64,000 bases of DNA, taken from NCBI GenBank assembly GCA_002803225.1, contig NXFV01001521.1, forward strand, positions 1 through 64,000, in the 5' to 3' direction. The notes under the pieces were generated by a model. The model did not search any database. It was given only the letters and a program-made list of their open reading frames with translations, and was not told the DNA's origin. A program made the position numbers and the translations under genes. This DNA comes from Gamarada debralockiae (taxonomy: Eukaryota; Ascomycota; Leotiomycetes; Helotiales; Hyphodiscaceae). Below are positions 23,082-37,807 of the stretch, one piece after another. Position 1 is the first letter of the stretch, and every line of letters starts with the position of its first letter.

Positions 23082-26000
23082 TCACGATCCACCTGTCCTA
23101 GGACTGCGTCTCCTGCCCCCAATACCGACACTTTGGCTAAACGCGACTTGAACTGGCTGCACATTCTCTCGTCCCTCAGCGGCGACTGTGTTTCGCTTTC
23201 CACCGCTCTTCTGCACCGCCAAAGGCAATTTTCCCGATATGCTCCTCTTGAAGCTCGGTATCTGCGGCAAAGGCCCATTTTCTTTTTCACTGCCTGAAGT
23301 GCTGGGTCTGACGCCTTTGCCGCTTGATTGCACTGATTGGAGTTGATGGAATTCCGAATTCAGTAACCCGGCGTTGATGTTCACGTTGATCTCCCTAAGT
23401 CCACCTGTTGGTCTGCGTTCGAGATAGGATGCGGATGGGTGGAACGGTACCTCGTCTCCGGGGGCGTCGTTGAATACGACTGGTATCATGGTCGTTTGTT
23501 TGCTGGGTGATGTGCTGGATGTTGGACGGCGGAGAGTAGCTAGGAGAGTCTCGTGGGCTTCTGTCCGGGGGAGTTCGGTTGGGTATTGGTATTGGATCTT
23601 TTGAGGAGTTTCGCCTGTTGGTTGGTATTCCTGGAGAGCGGTCTTGGAGATGTTGTCACGGAGTTCGGCGAGTGGCTGGCGAAGGACGGAGTCTAGAGGT
23701 GCGAGTGATTCTTGCAAAGAGCTGGTCTGAGTTGACATTTCGTCACCGAGGTCCCGGACTCGCTCGTAGGTGGATGTGAAGTGAGAGCCGATGTTAGAGT
23801 ACGAGGATTTGACGGTTATGGATAGGCCTTGGAGAGATACAACATGACTGTCATGATGTTGGGCATTCTGAGATCTTGCACGAGTGACGAAGTCGTCGAG
23901 TGCTTTCATTTGCGACTCGATATCCTTCATCTGTGCGTCCACAATTCGAACAGTCTCATCATGGACAGATCGGGTTGTTGTTTGAAGGTTCACGTTGTGT
24001 GTATTCGCAGCCTGGAACGAGTCATTAGCTTAGTCTTGATAATCTCACGATGGTTACTTACCACCCAGTCTTCTTTCAGCTTGCTCTTCAGCGTCTCTCG
24101 TGATCGAAGAACCTCTTCTATCAATTTACCCTCCTTCTCATTCCAAGCATCCATTCCTTGGCTGTACTGGGCACGAGACGCCTCGAAAGTCTCCTTAGAA
24201 GACATAACATTCTGTTGTACCTCTGCGATCTTTACACCAAGGCGCTTATCATGAATCTCTCCTTGAGACATGACAAGGTTAGTGATCTGGGAAAGGAGAT
24301 TCTGGCGGTCTGCTGCGGCCTGCTCCTTTTCTTCGCGAAGAACATCCTCGAGTTTTGTTGAAGCAGCAGCATTTGACTGCATGGCAAGCTCACTCGCAGC
24401 ATGTAACTGTTGTCGTAACTCATCTGCCTCGGTCCGTTGCGCGTTGATATGTTTGAGAAGATCCTCAAACAAAGTCTTGAAATCCCGACCAAGTGAGCTG
24501 TAGGAGCCGTGCAGCTGGGCGTGGAAAGCACCAAGCTCGCTGATGACTTCTGCTGAGATACGTTCAGCTGCTACAGAAAGTCCTTGAAGACCTTGTCCAA
24601 CTCGAGCCTTTACATCCTCACGGAGGGTCTTGATCTCCTCTAGTACAAGGTCCATTTCATCCTTCGCGGATTTGGTTTGATCTGAGACTTCCTTCTCAGA
24701 CCCCTCAAAGGCAGTCACGTTAGCTTCCAAGAATGCTTGGGTCGAAGACAGTTTCTCTAATTCGCCCTCAACAAAAGACTGCATTCGTTTCGAAACCGCG
24801 GCCATGAGATCCTGCTGCTGAAGTCGGAATTCTTCGACTCGGGCTTCGACAAGACTTGTAACTTCTGACACCTGGGCTTGGGAAAGTCCCCATGTATTCC
24901 GGTTCAAGGATTGCAGATCTGACTTCCTTCGGTTCTTGTCATGGAGACCACCAACGTCGTGAACAGTCTTACCCAAGGTGGAAATAAGCTCACTGCCAAC
25001 TATATTGAGTTTCTCTTCGGTCTCTTGGTGAGCTTTTCGGAGCATCTCCTCCTCGGCCAGGGTTTGACGAGTGTTGGCAAGCACAAACTCGGTCTGGTCC
25101 AGCACACTCTTCGTTTCGTCCAGGATGACCTTTGTTGCCTCATTGTCTTTCTTGAGGTTCATGAAGTTCGATGTCAATGAAAACAGTTCCTGTACCTTAT
25201 TTCGGAGATTGGCTTCCATGGTCTCAATCTTTGCAGCCTGTTCCTCGCTGAGAATTCTTCGAGACTCGCTCTCAACTGTCATTTCCTCATAGTTCTCGTT
25301 GGAAAGATAGACACCATTCCTCTGTCGGGTTGCAACCAGCTCGCTCTTCAGCCGCTCGATCTCGTTCGTGAATTCCTTGAGCAAAGTCTTCTTGTTGACC
25401 ATTTGATTGACTTGAGGCTTATTTCGGATGTTCTTTGCTCGGAAAGCATAGTCCAGTGTGGAGATTGTTTCTTCCAGGTTACTCTTTGCTGGAGACACGG
25501 TGGCAATGATGCATGTTTTCGTTCGTCCACCCAGGGAATCTTGAAGTAGTCGGGTGAGTTTCGATTCTCGGTATGGAATATGGGGGCTTCGATCCACGAG
25601 CGCATTGATCACACGACCAAGAGTCAGCAAACTCTTGTTGATCAGACCAGCTTCAGCAGCGCGTTTGTTCTCCGCTCCAGAGCGCTGAATGTTTTCACTG
25701 CCTGCCAGATCAACCAGGTTGAGTTTGCCAGCACTAATATAGTCTTCTCCGTTATCTGCAGTCCGTTTGATGTAGACAGTAACCGTGAACACCGTGTGAC
25801 TTCGACTACTGAGATCGTTGCATTTTGTCGCCGCAACCTGGCGCTTGAAACTGCCATCCTGCAGCAATTTGACACCTTCGACGGCATTCTTGATATGTGA
25901 TTCCTCCATTCCCTGAACCACTGTAGCCGAGTGTCCCTTCTTGCTGTGGTCTTCGTAGATCTTGAGTTTCGAATTCTCATCCGGGGAAATAAGATCGCGG

Positions 26001-26703
26001 AGTTCTTCGTTGTACAATTCGATAAAAGAACACTTGACAGAGCATTCTGCATCGTCGATTTCGAGCTTGGTGAATAAAGCGTGGAGCGCCCGAGGTATTA
26101 TACCTGCTGCATCTGACAGCATGCCGAAGGTATCGTTCATGTCACCGGACATGGTATAGGTCTTTCCAGTTCCCGTCTGTCCATAAGCAAATATTGTGCA
26201 ATTATATCCGGCAAGCATCTAGAATCCGTTAGTAGTGGAATAAGGAGTCATGCGAGTGGAAGACTTACTTCGTCCAGAATGGGCGTCACAACTTCATCGT
26301 AGATCATGCTTTGATCTGCCGCCGAAGAGAAGACCTTATCGAAATGGTATGTCTTGTTGCTGAGCGCACTGGGGCCCATAGAGAGCTCTAGACTCTTGCC
26401 TCTGACTCCATCTGTTGACAAAACAACTCCACTGTTCTCGCGGACTTCGCGCTCATTTCGGCCTCTACATCGTACCACAACATTGATATTTGTCTCTTCC
26501 TCTCCATCATTATCAAAGTCTCGTTCCTTGCGCTTCGTTCCGCCTTGTGTTGTGGCGACAGAAATCATGGATTCTGCGGGCGATGCAGCGCCTAATCGAG
26601 GAGGCATTGCTGATTGTGATCGAGCCGTCGAGGGCCTCACAGTTGGTGGTCGCATGCTTTGTTTCCTTGAAGGCACAGCTGCCGGTCGAGGAAGTCTTGC
26701 CAT
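23082..26703 (-). CDS. bimC: Kinesin-5 (bimC/Eg5) mitotic motor
   Basis: Plus-end-directed homotetrameric motor that slides antiparallel spindle microtubules apart. Three exons, 26703-26269, 26218-24062 and 24011-23082, with two 50-bp introns (GTAAGT...CTAG and GTAAGT...CCAG), give 1173 residues, usual for fungal bimC. The motor domain has the P-loop GQTGTGKT (158-165), switch I NDLSSRSH (279-286) and switch II DLAGSE (315-320), then the RAKNIRNKPQVNQ neck. A long coiled coil follows. Near residue 999 is the bimC box TGETPQKIQYQYP followed by LPRTEAHE, whose Thr is the Cdk1 site in Eg5. The C-terminal tail is basic and Ser-rich. It is divergent from the UPF0183 gene with 355 bp between the start codons. 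Confidence 0.95.
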
Positions 26704-27058
26704 GCGATTGTGTTCGCAAGGGAAGGAGATGGTGAGTGTTTATTTGCGCGCCGAGGTTGCGAACCGATGGGGATGTATTTGCACGTGTCGCCTGGGTAAT
26801 TTGACGTTTCCAAAAATTTATGTGATGAATTATTGATATCTTCGCTGTCACTAAACTTTCGCGATTGATTCGATTTAAAGGTTGTCGTTGTCGTAAATTT
26901 GTTGATCTCAAATCATCGTCAGGAATGAGAAGGCTGTCGGTTGGCAGGGAAACCGTGCCCCTCCCACGTCCAGCATTAGCGCGGGCATGACCTTCAAACC
27001 ACGAGAACAACTCAACAGCTTACAAAAGCTCCCAACTTAACATGCAAATGTAACAAGA
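26704..27058. promoter_or_regulatory. Divergent promoter region, kinesin / UPF0183
   Basis: A 355-bp gap between divergent start codons. No clear TATA box or operator was seen. Confidence 0.4.
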
Positions 27059-28665
27059 ATGTCGCTCTTCACCGCGCAAGTCCATCCAGGACGGGCTTTG
27101 GGATTTCTAGGTTCGTAAATTTCCACAAGACTCAAGGCTCCAGCTCACATTCGCAAGTACTGGGAGCCTCCCTCCACGATATCATCACCCGTTTAAAGGC
27201 CGAACCACAGCGATTTCCGAAGCTCGATTTGATATACGATCAGAAGACACCTGTGAAGGAACCAGTTGTTCTAAATCTTTTGACCAACGGTATTCGTTTG
27301 CGATTCGATGGACCAGAACAACGGCTGAGGTTGATCGAAGTGTTGGACTTCACAAAGAGCAAGCTCACATACAAGGATAGAGATGTGCTGCGACCTGCGA
27401 CTACAACAGGAGCGGGTGTGCCAACAGAAAACCTATCTGGTCCTACGTTCCGGCACATCTACAACCGACTCATAGGGCCGACGTTTCCTGGAGAATACAT
27501 TTCACCGGAGCCTGGAGATGAGACTGGCATGGGGTTATATGTGCTGTCATACCCTGGAATGGCATTCTCGTTTCCGATACAAAGCTCATTATGGTCGCCC
27601 GGCAAAGATGTTGTTTCACTACTCTCATCTTCTGCCAGTCACCCAGCAGTCTCTATGGCGATCTTCCGTGGAGATTCGTGGTCCGATGCGAGAGAGAATC
27701 TCTACACGCAAACGTTGGAGCCCTTGAAGACTTTCGCGCCATTTACGAAGACTCGCGAGCCAGTGCCGGATGAAGTCTCACTGGTCAAAATCTACGGTGA
27801 AGGCCGATTAGAGCTGGCTCGGCCATCAGGTAACGGTCCCTTGTGGATACAACTTGGCGAGACAACTCCCCAAGAACTCGTGGCAGAACTAGGTCCACCA
27901 GATGCGATCTACAGAAAGAACGATCAAAGGATGTCTATTCACAAGAATCGGTCTGTCAACGAAAGATCTCGATCTGAAACGAACGAGCGTTTAATAGATG
28001 ATTCTACCGATACGGACGTTTCTTCGGCCCATACTGCGACAGATGATTCAGAGGAAGGGGAAGAGGATGGGGAGGTTGCAGGCAACGTTTCTGGAGAATG
28101 CTTCTACAATTACTTCTACCGGGGATTCGACATCCTGATCTCCACACCCACTCCACCTTCCCAACGTCCACCATCAAAGGGGCCTGCCCAAGATAGCGAA
28201 GCTCTTGATGCTATTCCAGACGACGCATCTTCACGACTTGTTGCCTCCAAACTCGTTCTGCATGGCAATGTTCCAGGATCGTACCCATTCAATCGACATC
28301 GACGGTGTCGGTGGGAGATCGAGTACTTAGATGGGGATGGACAAGACATTGTCAACTCCGAGACCCTATTCAAGGACGTGGAGAGTCGGTTGCATGAAGA
28401 ATGGAAGAGCATCTACAAGAACGCGGAAGAAGCCAAATCTCGGCAACGGGGTATGGTCTTGAATCGGGACTGGGGAGACAGCCCGAGCAGTAGCTGTGAA
28501 CTACTCGGGGGCTGGGAGGATAGTGTAGGTGGGAAGAGGACTGATGCGATTCCTGCGTCTGCAGACGATACGAAGGGTTTGGGAAATACTACCTTGTTTG
28601 GATTTCCAGGTTTGGTTTTTGAGGTGTTGAAGAATGGCACGGTGAGCGGTCTGACTATTTTCTGA
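27059..28665 (+). CDS. PHAF1 / UPF0183 family protein
   Basis: Exon 1 (27059-27110) encodes MSLFTAQVHPGRALGFL; a 47-bp intron (27111-27157, GTTCGT...CAAG) leads into LGASLHDIITRLKAEPQRFP, the conserved start of this family. Total 519 residues. Further family blocks: LNLLTNGIRLRFDGPEQRL, the GPTFRHIYNRLIGPTFPGEY segment, YPGMAFSFPI, and a C-terminal FGFPGLVFEVLKNGTVSGLTIF. An acidic Ser-rich insert (about residues 290-320) separates two halves. In animals the orthologue PHAF1 (C16orf70) binds BCAS3 and phosphoinositides at the phagophore; in fungi the role is not settled. No membrane segment or signal peptide is visible, so it is probably cytosolic and recruited to membranes. Confidence 0.88.
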
Positions 28666-29018
28666 AGTTTATGGATGCATTTTGGATGGGATTGCATGGG
28701 ATGGGTGTGCTTTGGGTGGTAAGTTGGAGTTTTCAGAGATTTGGCATGATATCAACGGCATAGACATTGGACGGAATAAACGTCGGGTTTCGAGTCTTGT
28801 TCCGAGTCTTGCTATACTTGTACTACCAGAGGTCGAGGCAATGAGTCAAATCTGGAAGGAACAACCTGAGTCACTCAAGGAGTATATCTGATGTGACATC
28901 CCTCGAGACTGCCCACTTCTGATTCAACTAGTTGAACACAATTCGGATTTTAAATCGTATTTTCATCTCGCCATCTCCTCTGAAATTCCATTGTCGTCTG
29001 CTACGCAGTCAAAGGTTG
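28666..29018. other. Intergenic, UPF0183 to isoleucyl-tRNA synthetase
   Basis: A 353-bp gap holding the terminator of one gene and the promoter of the next. In-frame codons upstream of the chosen synthetase start read as an Arg-rich stretch but have no ATG, so an additional 5' exon encoding the mitochondrial presequence may lie here. Confidence 0.4.
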
Positions 29019-32196
<3,178 letters not shown>

Positions 32197-32413
32197 ACCT
32201 GTACAGTACTTACTCATGGTGTAAAGAACACCAATCCCAGCTTAAATATTTAATGCAACTGAACGAGTTATAAAATTTACTCGAGTGGTATCTTGGAGGC
32301 TCCGCGCCTAGTGTATGTACAGATGGTATCTCTTAAAGTGCAAATAACAAACAAGCCTCCGCATTAGCTCGTGGCTCCAACCTTCCCTAAGCTTACCATT
32401 CTTAATCACTTCT

Positions 32414-33229
32414 TCAGGACAATTTATCAACACTGAACACTCTGTTCCTAGGAGGAGCAGGTACCTCCACCACACTATCACTCCCATCCTCATCGTGTTC
32501 TCCATCATTTGGCCCATCAAAGATTTCATATACCTCTCTTAAGCCCTCCATATCAGTCTCCAAATCACACTCCTCCTGCAACCCCACCAGCTTCTCATAC
32601 AAGCCTTCCTCCTTGTACCGATCTCTCTCCTTCTCCGTCATGCCTTTTGCCAATCCCGCCATAGCCTCAGCAAAATACCCCAACTCAATACCATCTTTCA
32701 TAATCTCATGTCTAATCACCTGCTCATCGCAAAGCATAATACTCTTGCTTATCTTCCGCAGAACTTCCAACGCATTCCGTCTGGTCTCCCACTTCGTATT
32801 CGGTCCCGCTTTCTCCAATATCGCATCCCTAGCAGATTCCAACTCCTCGCAGATATCCCCTATCGCATCATACTGTTTACTGCTCGACATGCGCTTGTAC
32901 TTCTCATTGAGCGTGTTCCAGCAATCTCGCGAATAGCTGTCGAAGCTCACAGCGGGCTTTGCGCGCTCGGCTACTAGACGCTCATTGTGTGCTTCTTGGA
33001 CGAACTTTGAGAGGGAGGGGACATCGTGGCAGATTTGGAAGAGTATCTTTTGTGTTGTTACTAAGGGGAGGGCGGCGACCATGTTCCAGAGCTCGACTTT
33101 GTCGAGGGCTGGTGAGGAAGAGGTAGAGGTGCGGGGTTTCTTTGAGGAGGATGTGTGAGTGAGGGCGGTGGAGGTGCCATTGGGCTCTGTGAAAGTGTCG
33201 AAGGTTCTTTTTGACACGTTGAGAGCCAT
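32414..33229 (-). CDS. Cut8/Sts1-like helical protein
   Basis: A single exon of 271 residues from ATG 33229 (MALNVSKRTFDTF). After a Ser/Thr-rich, basic N-terminal part with a likely nuclear signal (SSSKKPRTS) comes a helical segment: LVTTQKILFQICHDVPSL, then FDSYSRDCWNTLNEKYKRMS, SSKQYDAIGDI and RRNALEVLRKISKSIMLCDE. This order resembles the six-helix bundle of Cut8/Sts1, which anchors the proteasome at the nuclear envelope. The C-terminal tail is acidic. Similarity is by eye only and moderate; it may be a paralogous family rather than Cut8 itself. It is divergent from the aminotransferase gene with 471 bp between start codons. Confidence 0.6.
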   Translation of the reverse strand: MALNVSKRTFDTFTEPNGTSTALTHTSSSKKPRTSTSSSPALDKVELWNMVAALPLVTTQKILFQICHDVPSLSKFVQEAHNERLVAERAKPAVSFDSYSRDCWNTLNEKYKRMSSSKQYDAIGDICEELESARDAILEKAGPNTKWETRRNALEVLRKISKSIMLCDEQVIRHEIMKDGIELGYFAEAMAGLAKGMTEKERDRYKEEGLYEKLVGLQEECDLETDMEGLREVYEIFDGPNDGEHDEDGSDSVVEVPAPPRNRVFSVDKLS

Positions 33230-33602
33230 TGTTGGAGAGGGTATCTGGGGATGTTGGATAGTGAGTGGTGATTGAGGAGGTGAAGTAAGGTCAGACGCGA
33301 TGATCGACACGCGACGCGAACAATCATGTGACCGTAATCTCCCACGTCACTTGAATCTTCTCATCTTTCTTCTCCGTAATCATTTTAACATTCCAGCAGC
33401 ATCGAGTATCTCATGTATTGACCAAGGGGTCTCTTGAATCGTGTAATCACACTTTGAGTCAGGCTATCACGACAGAGTTCTCCATGGGAAAGTTGCGGTT
33501 TTCCGCGGCCAACATCGCTCTTTCCGCGCAAAACTACGTGTTTGATAACGCTTCTTCCACTTATTTGATGAGACCTTGGGGAGTATCGTCTCACTATTGT
33601 TC

Positions 33603-33612
33603 GCATATATAT
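33603..33612 (+). promoter_or_regulatory. Possible TATA box
   Basis: GCATATATAT lies about 90 bp before the ATG of the aminotransferase gene and is followed by pyrimidine-rich sequence, as in fungal promoters. Position and sequence only. Confidence 0.35.
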
Positions 33613-33700
33613 TTGACTCTCGCTGTCCAAGCGGCCAGCAGAGCTTTTCACCTCCTTTGCTTCAGCAATCCAATAGACAACCGTTCAAGCATCCTTCACA

Positions 33701-35123
33701 ATGCCAATTCTTCAGGAAACTCCCGTACAATTGTACAAAAATCTCGATATGGATAACCTCCAATCCGATGCAGACAACTGCCTACTCAACTTTGGCACTG
33801 CGTTCAACTCCGAGATCATCACCCACGCTTCCGATGTCTTCCTTTATACGTCGACCGGTCGTCGAATCTTGGACTGGACCTCCGGACAGATGTCCTGCTT
33901 GATAGGTCACGGCCACCCTGAAGTCGTGAAGACTATCACCGACCATGCAACTTCTCTGGATCATCTCTTCTCGGGCATGATCAGCCCACCTGTGATACAA
34001 CTGGCGAAGATGTTGACCGACTTGCTTCCCGAAGGCCTAGATAAGGCCATGTTCTTGAGCACTGGCGGAGAAAGTAACGAGGCTGCGATCAAGTTGGCGA
34101 AGGTCTTCACTGGAAAATGGGAGATTGTTGGGTTGGCTGCTAGTTGGCATGGCATGACAGGTCAAGCTATAGGCGCCCAGTATCACTCTGGACGGAAGGG
34201 CTATGGTCCTATGGTAAGAACATGACACGGCTTTGAATTGTTCACAGCTAATACATTTTTAGATACCAGGTAATTACGTCTTACCAGCTCCAAATCCCTA
34301 TCGATCTATCTTCCGCCACCCGGACGGATCCTACGATTGGGAAACCGAGCTCAACTACGGCTGGGAAATGGTTGATCGAGCCTCTTGCGGCTCACTTGCA
34401 GCTGTCATCATGGAGCCAATCCTCTCTTCCGGTGGCATGCTCACACTCCCTCCTGGATATCTGAAGGTTATGAAAGCTCATTGCGAACGCCGAGGGATGC
34501 TCTTGATCATTGACGAAGCCCAAACTGGTATCGGACGCTGTGGCGATATGTTTGCATTCGAACACGAAGACGTCGTGCCCGACATCCTGACATTGAGCAA
34601 GACGCTGGGAAATGGATTGCCCTTGAGTGCGGTGGTCACCAGTAATCACATCGCCAACGTTTCGAAGCAGAATGGATACCTCTTCTACACTACCCACGTC
34701 AATGATCCTCTTCCTGCGGCCGTCGGATTGAAGGTCCTCGAGATCGTCGTGCGAGACAACCTTGTGGCTCGCTCACGCGAAGTAGGCCTCAAGTTGCACG
34801 CTGCACTTCAGAAACTCAAATCGCGATATGGCTGCATCGGAGACATTCGTGGTCGGGGCTTGTTGGCGGGAATCGAGATCGTTGCAGAACAGAAGAGCAA
34901 GAAGCCGGACATCGACCTAGGCAACAGATTGTCGGGGAAGATGATTGAGCTGGGCCTCTCTGCGAATTTGGCAACTATGGCTAGTTTTGGAGGGGTGTTT
35001 AGAATTGCTCCTCCGATTACTATTTCAGACCAAAATTTGGAGCTGGGTCTGAACATTATGGAGGAAGCGTTTGGGACCACGGAGGGGAGCATGCCACTCT
35101 ACAGCTCCGAGAAGAAGCACTGA
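33701..35123 (+). CDS. Class III aminotransferase, 2,2-dialkylglycine decarboxylase-like
   Basis: PLP enzyme. Exons 33701-34213 and 34263-35123 with a 49-bp intron (GTAAGA...TTAG) give 457 residues, about the size of dialkylglycine decarboxylase. Visible are GRRILDWTSGQMSCLIGHGHPEV at the N-terminus, the STGGESNEAAIKLAK cofactor loop, ASWHGMTG, the DEAQTGIGRCG segment with the ring-nitrogen Asp, and the Schiff-base Lys at about residue 284 (LSKTLGNGLPL). DEAQTG and the SW-HG signature favour dialkylglycine decarboxylase over ornithine or acetylornithine aminotransferase, but the substrate is inferred. No signal peptide, so cytosolic. No linked pathway genes are seen. Confidence 0.85.
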
Positions 35124-37032
35124 GGGAGATGAATGATTCGGATGAGTTCGGATCCAGATCCAAGGTTGTCGCCACACCCATATCGGATTGCAAATGCTTG
35201 AAGCATTCCGTTTTCTATCTACGGCTTGCTAATTAATTCTGAGTGATATGAAAGTGATTAATATCCTTCAAGCTTTGTGGCAACTGCCCTGATATTAACA
35301 TGCATGCCTGTCGGGGTGCTGTTGCTTCAACTGTGCAGGACACAACTGCACAGTGGATATTCGCGATTCTTATCACGTCCGTTGGCTAGAAAGTGCCCCT
35401 CGGCCCATCGTGAACAAGGTCATTCGTTCTAGCCTTAAAACCCGAGTGGGAGGCGAGATTTGTGTTGCCCAGTGTCACATAGCATCTCAGTCGTTCCACT
35501 AACGGTGGTCTAGCCTCTCTTGGTTTATATATATTACAGCATGGATCTAACTTCGATATTCCAGTCACGTCGACATAGCTGTCTCCTGGCCGGGAAGTCA
35601 CGATCTCGATCTCGAATGTGGTATCCATCGGCTGATCGCAGTCGCAGTCGTCCACTTCAGTTGCACAGGTCATACAGAGTGCTTATCGCCTAGTCAATCT
35701 CCCATATTTCACAAATTGTTATGAACTCTTGCACTCAACTTTCTCAGCACGAATACAACTTCGAAGGAGGGTTCTGCGCGACTTTTTCAAGCATTCTCAG
35801 ATCAATCTTTAGCCACCCGCAACTAATTCCCTTTTGCCCCATCGCAAGACACAACATGCGTTTCGCAACTTTCGCTCCACCTTCGAGTTGGCCGCATTTG
35901 CTTTTGCACAGAACGTCTTTTACTGCAATGGACCTCCCTTGAACACCCCTTCTGGCAGCCCGACGATCCCACAGTACCTCGCCACTGGCTGTAAGATAGA
36001 CCTCTTTCTAGGTTTTAAATCTGGTTATAAGTAAACCGAATTCTCTTCCTTACCTTCCGATCTCAAATCTAGTCAATCACCAAGATCTTACCGACTTTTC
36101 AACAGGCACAGGCCCTTATTCGGCGGGGAATTCCGCAACGAGTGTTTAACAGTACTCCTGTGCGGTGGGATCGCAGCCAGGCTGCTGTGATGTGGTATGA
36201 TTCCGCATCCTTTATGTTTGTGGTCGAGTTTTCAATTTCGCATGAGTTGTTTGACTTACAGGCTTGGTTTTTACAGAATCTTATCACTGCTGATGAGGTC
36301 CCGTCAGGATTAGTCTTACAATATTGCGATGATGATTATCTTCAATATGCCAAGAACTGATGCTATGGATACTCTCACTTTCTGGAGAATACTCACAATA
36401 GAGACTAGTTGTTTGGTTGGGGCCCATGCTGGTAGAGCTGGAGGGAGTGAGGGGTTGCGAAGGTGTTGTTGATGTTTGAATGCGGCCTTGCTCTCTGCAG
36501 GAAGGATTTCGACCAGCCTTCCAGAGAACCCAACATTAATTCAATCATTCAATTGATTCAAACCCCCAGCTAAGGACATTCTCGATTCGTATGACATGGT
36601 GTCACTCGAAGACCTCAGCTGGTGACTGTTGTGGAACCTTCCTTTGGCAATGCCCCACTTCACACCTATTAGGATTGCGACGCTCCGGTCTACGTTTAAT
36701 ACATCTAGATACGCACGTAAAATACAGAACAACTCCTTGTTGCTATAGTAGCCATTTTTCTCTACTTTCAAATACAATTCCTGACGATTTCGCTGAGCTA
36801 AGACATAGGCAAGTTAATAAATCACTTAATTTTAAAGCGGAATTTGTTCACTTGCCACTTCTGGTCATCGTAGCCCTTGGTTATGTTGTCAACATCTCTT
36901 TATTGTTCGTTTTGATATTTGATGGTAAATGAGCGCTAGCAAAACACTAGGGAGCTTGCGTGACCTTTTTTTCGGTACTTCTACGCGGTCCTCAATTCTC
37001 TTCATATTCTGCTTTTCGTTTATGGCGATCCG
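35124..37032. other. Spacer with small broken frames
   Basis: No intact gene recognised. A 95-codon frame on the - strand (35386-35673) and a 72-codon + frame (36142-36360) have no known domain. At 35856-36160 there are hints of a small secreted protein (see findings). The rest is 3' flank of the caspase-WD40 pseudogene. Confidence 0.4.
35856..36153 (+). pseudogene. Possible small secreted protein relic
   Basis: ATG 35856 gives MRFATF. In the adjacent frame the sequence ELAAFAFAQNVFYCNGPPL follows, like a signal peptide and mature start, running to QYLATG. A GTAAGA...CAACAG intron (about 35991-36104) would lead to CTGPYSAGNSATSV and a stop. A frameshift is needed between the start and the body. 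Speculative. Confidence 0.25.
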
Positions 37033-37239
37033 CTACGTCAAGCCAGTCCTGCACTGTTCAATAGACATATGTTCCGGCTTAAATCCGCCCGTCGGTTCAT
37101 CCCAAAGGCCCTTGCGTATTTTGCACTGCTGGTAAAGCGATGATCCGGGGCTATTTATGCTAGCAGGCGGGTCAGAGTGATCCTTCCCGAGCACCTTCTC
37201 CCTAGGCCACGGCGTGAATGCTATTGACGTGACCCAATT

Positions 37240-37556
37240 GCTATGACCCTCGAGCATCTGCTGTGGCGACCCAGTTACGGTGTCCCAGACCTTGACTGTG
37301 CTATCGGATGATGCTGACGCTAGCAGCCTCGAGTCGTGCGAGAATGCTACTGAGTTGACCCAATTACTATGGCCCTCGAGTGTTTGCTGGAGGGACCCGG
37401 TTGCGGCGTCCCAGATCTTGACTATGCTATCGGATGAAGCTGACGCTAGCAGTTTCGAGTCGTGCGAGAATATTACTGACATAACCCGAAGTTTATGGTT
37501 CTGGAGCGTCTGCTGGAGGGACCCGGTTGCGGCGTCCCAGACCTTGACTGTGTGAT
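37240..37556 (-). repeat. Near-identical WD40-coding repeats (~126 bp)
   Basis: Two full and parts of two further copies of a 126-bp unit encoding HSNWVNSVAFSHDSRLLASA followed by DSTVKVWDTVTGS. Neighbouring copies differ at few bases, showing recent duplication or gene conversion. A related copy lies beyond the LTR at 37808-37900. Confidence 0.85.
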
Positions 37557-37561
37557 CATAT

Positions 37562-37807
37562 TGTTGTTATGAGAACCCTAATACTGAGGTGCATATAGCG
37601 CTAGTCCAAAATAGGTTGCAAAAGCTTCAATTCAAAATCTCTCTCCTTTCCTACATAGTTCAACCCTTCTGTTATATCTACAGCTTGATACAGCTTATTC
37701 CTGTTGCCTGTCCCGATAACTAGTTGCCTGTACCGATATCTTGTTGCCTGTACCGATAGCCTGCTGCCTGTCCCTAGATATCACCGTACCTTCTAGACCT
37801 ATCAACA
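37562..37807. mobile_element. Solo LTR with 5-bp target duplication
   Basis: A 246-bp insert starts TGTTG and ends CAACA, the inverted TG...CA ends of an LTR. It is flanked by CATAT on both sides (37557-37561 and 37808-37812). Removing it with one CATAT restores the WD40 frame exactly (KLLASASYDHTVKVWDAA). It contains four tandem 20-bp units GTTGCCTGTACCGATATCTT at 37703-37782. No internal retrotransposon genes remain, so it arose by recombination between two LTRs. Confidence 0.88.
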
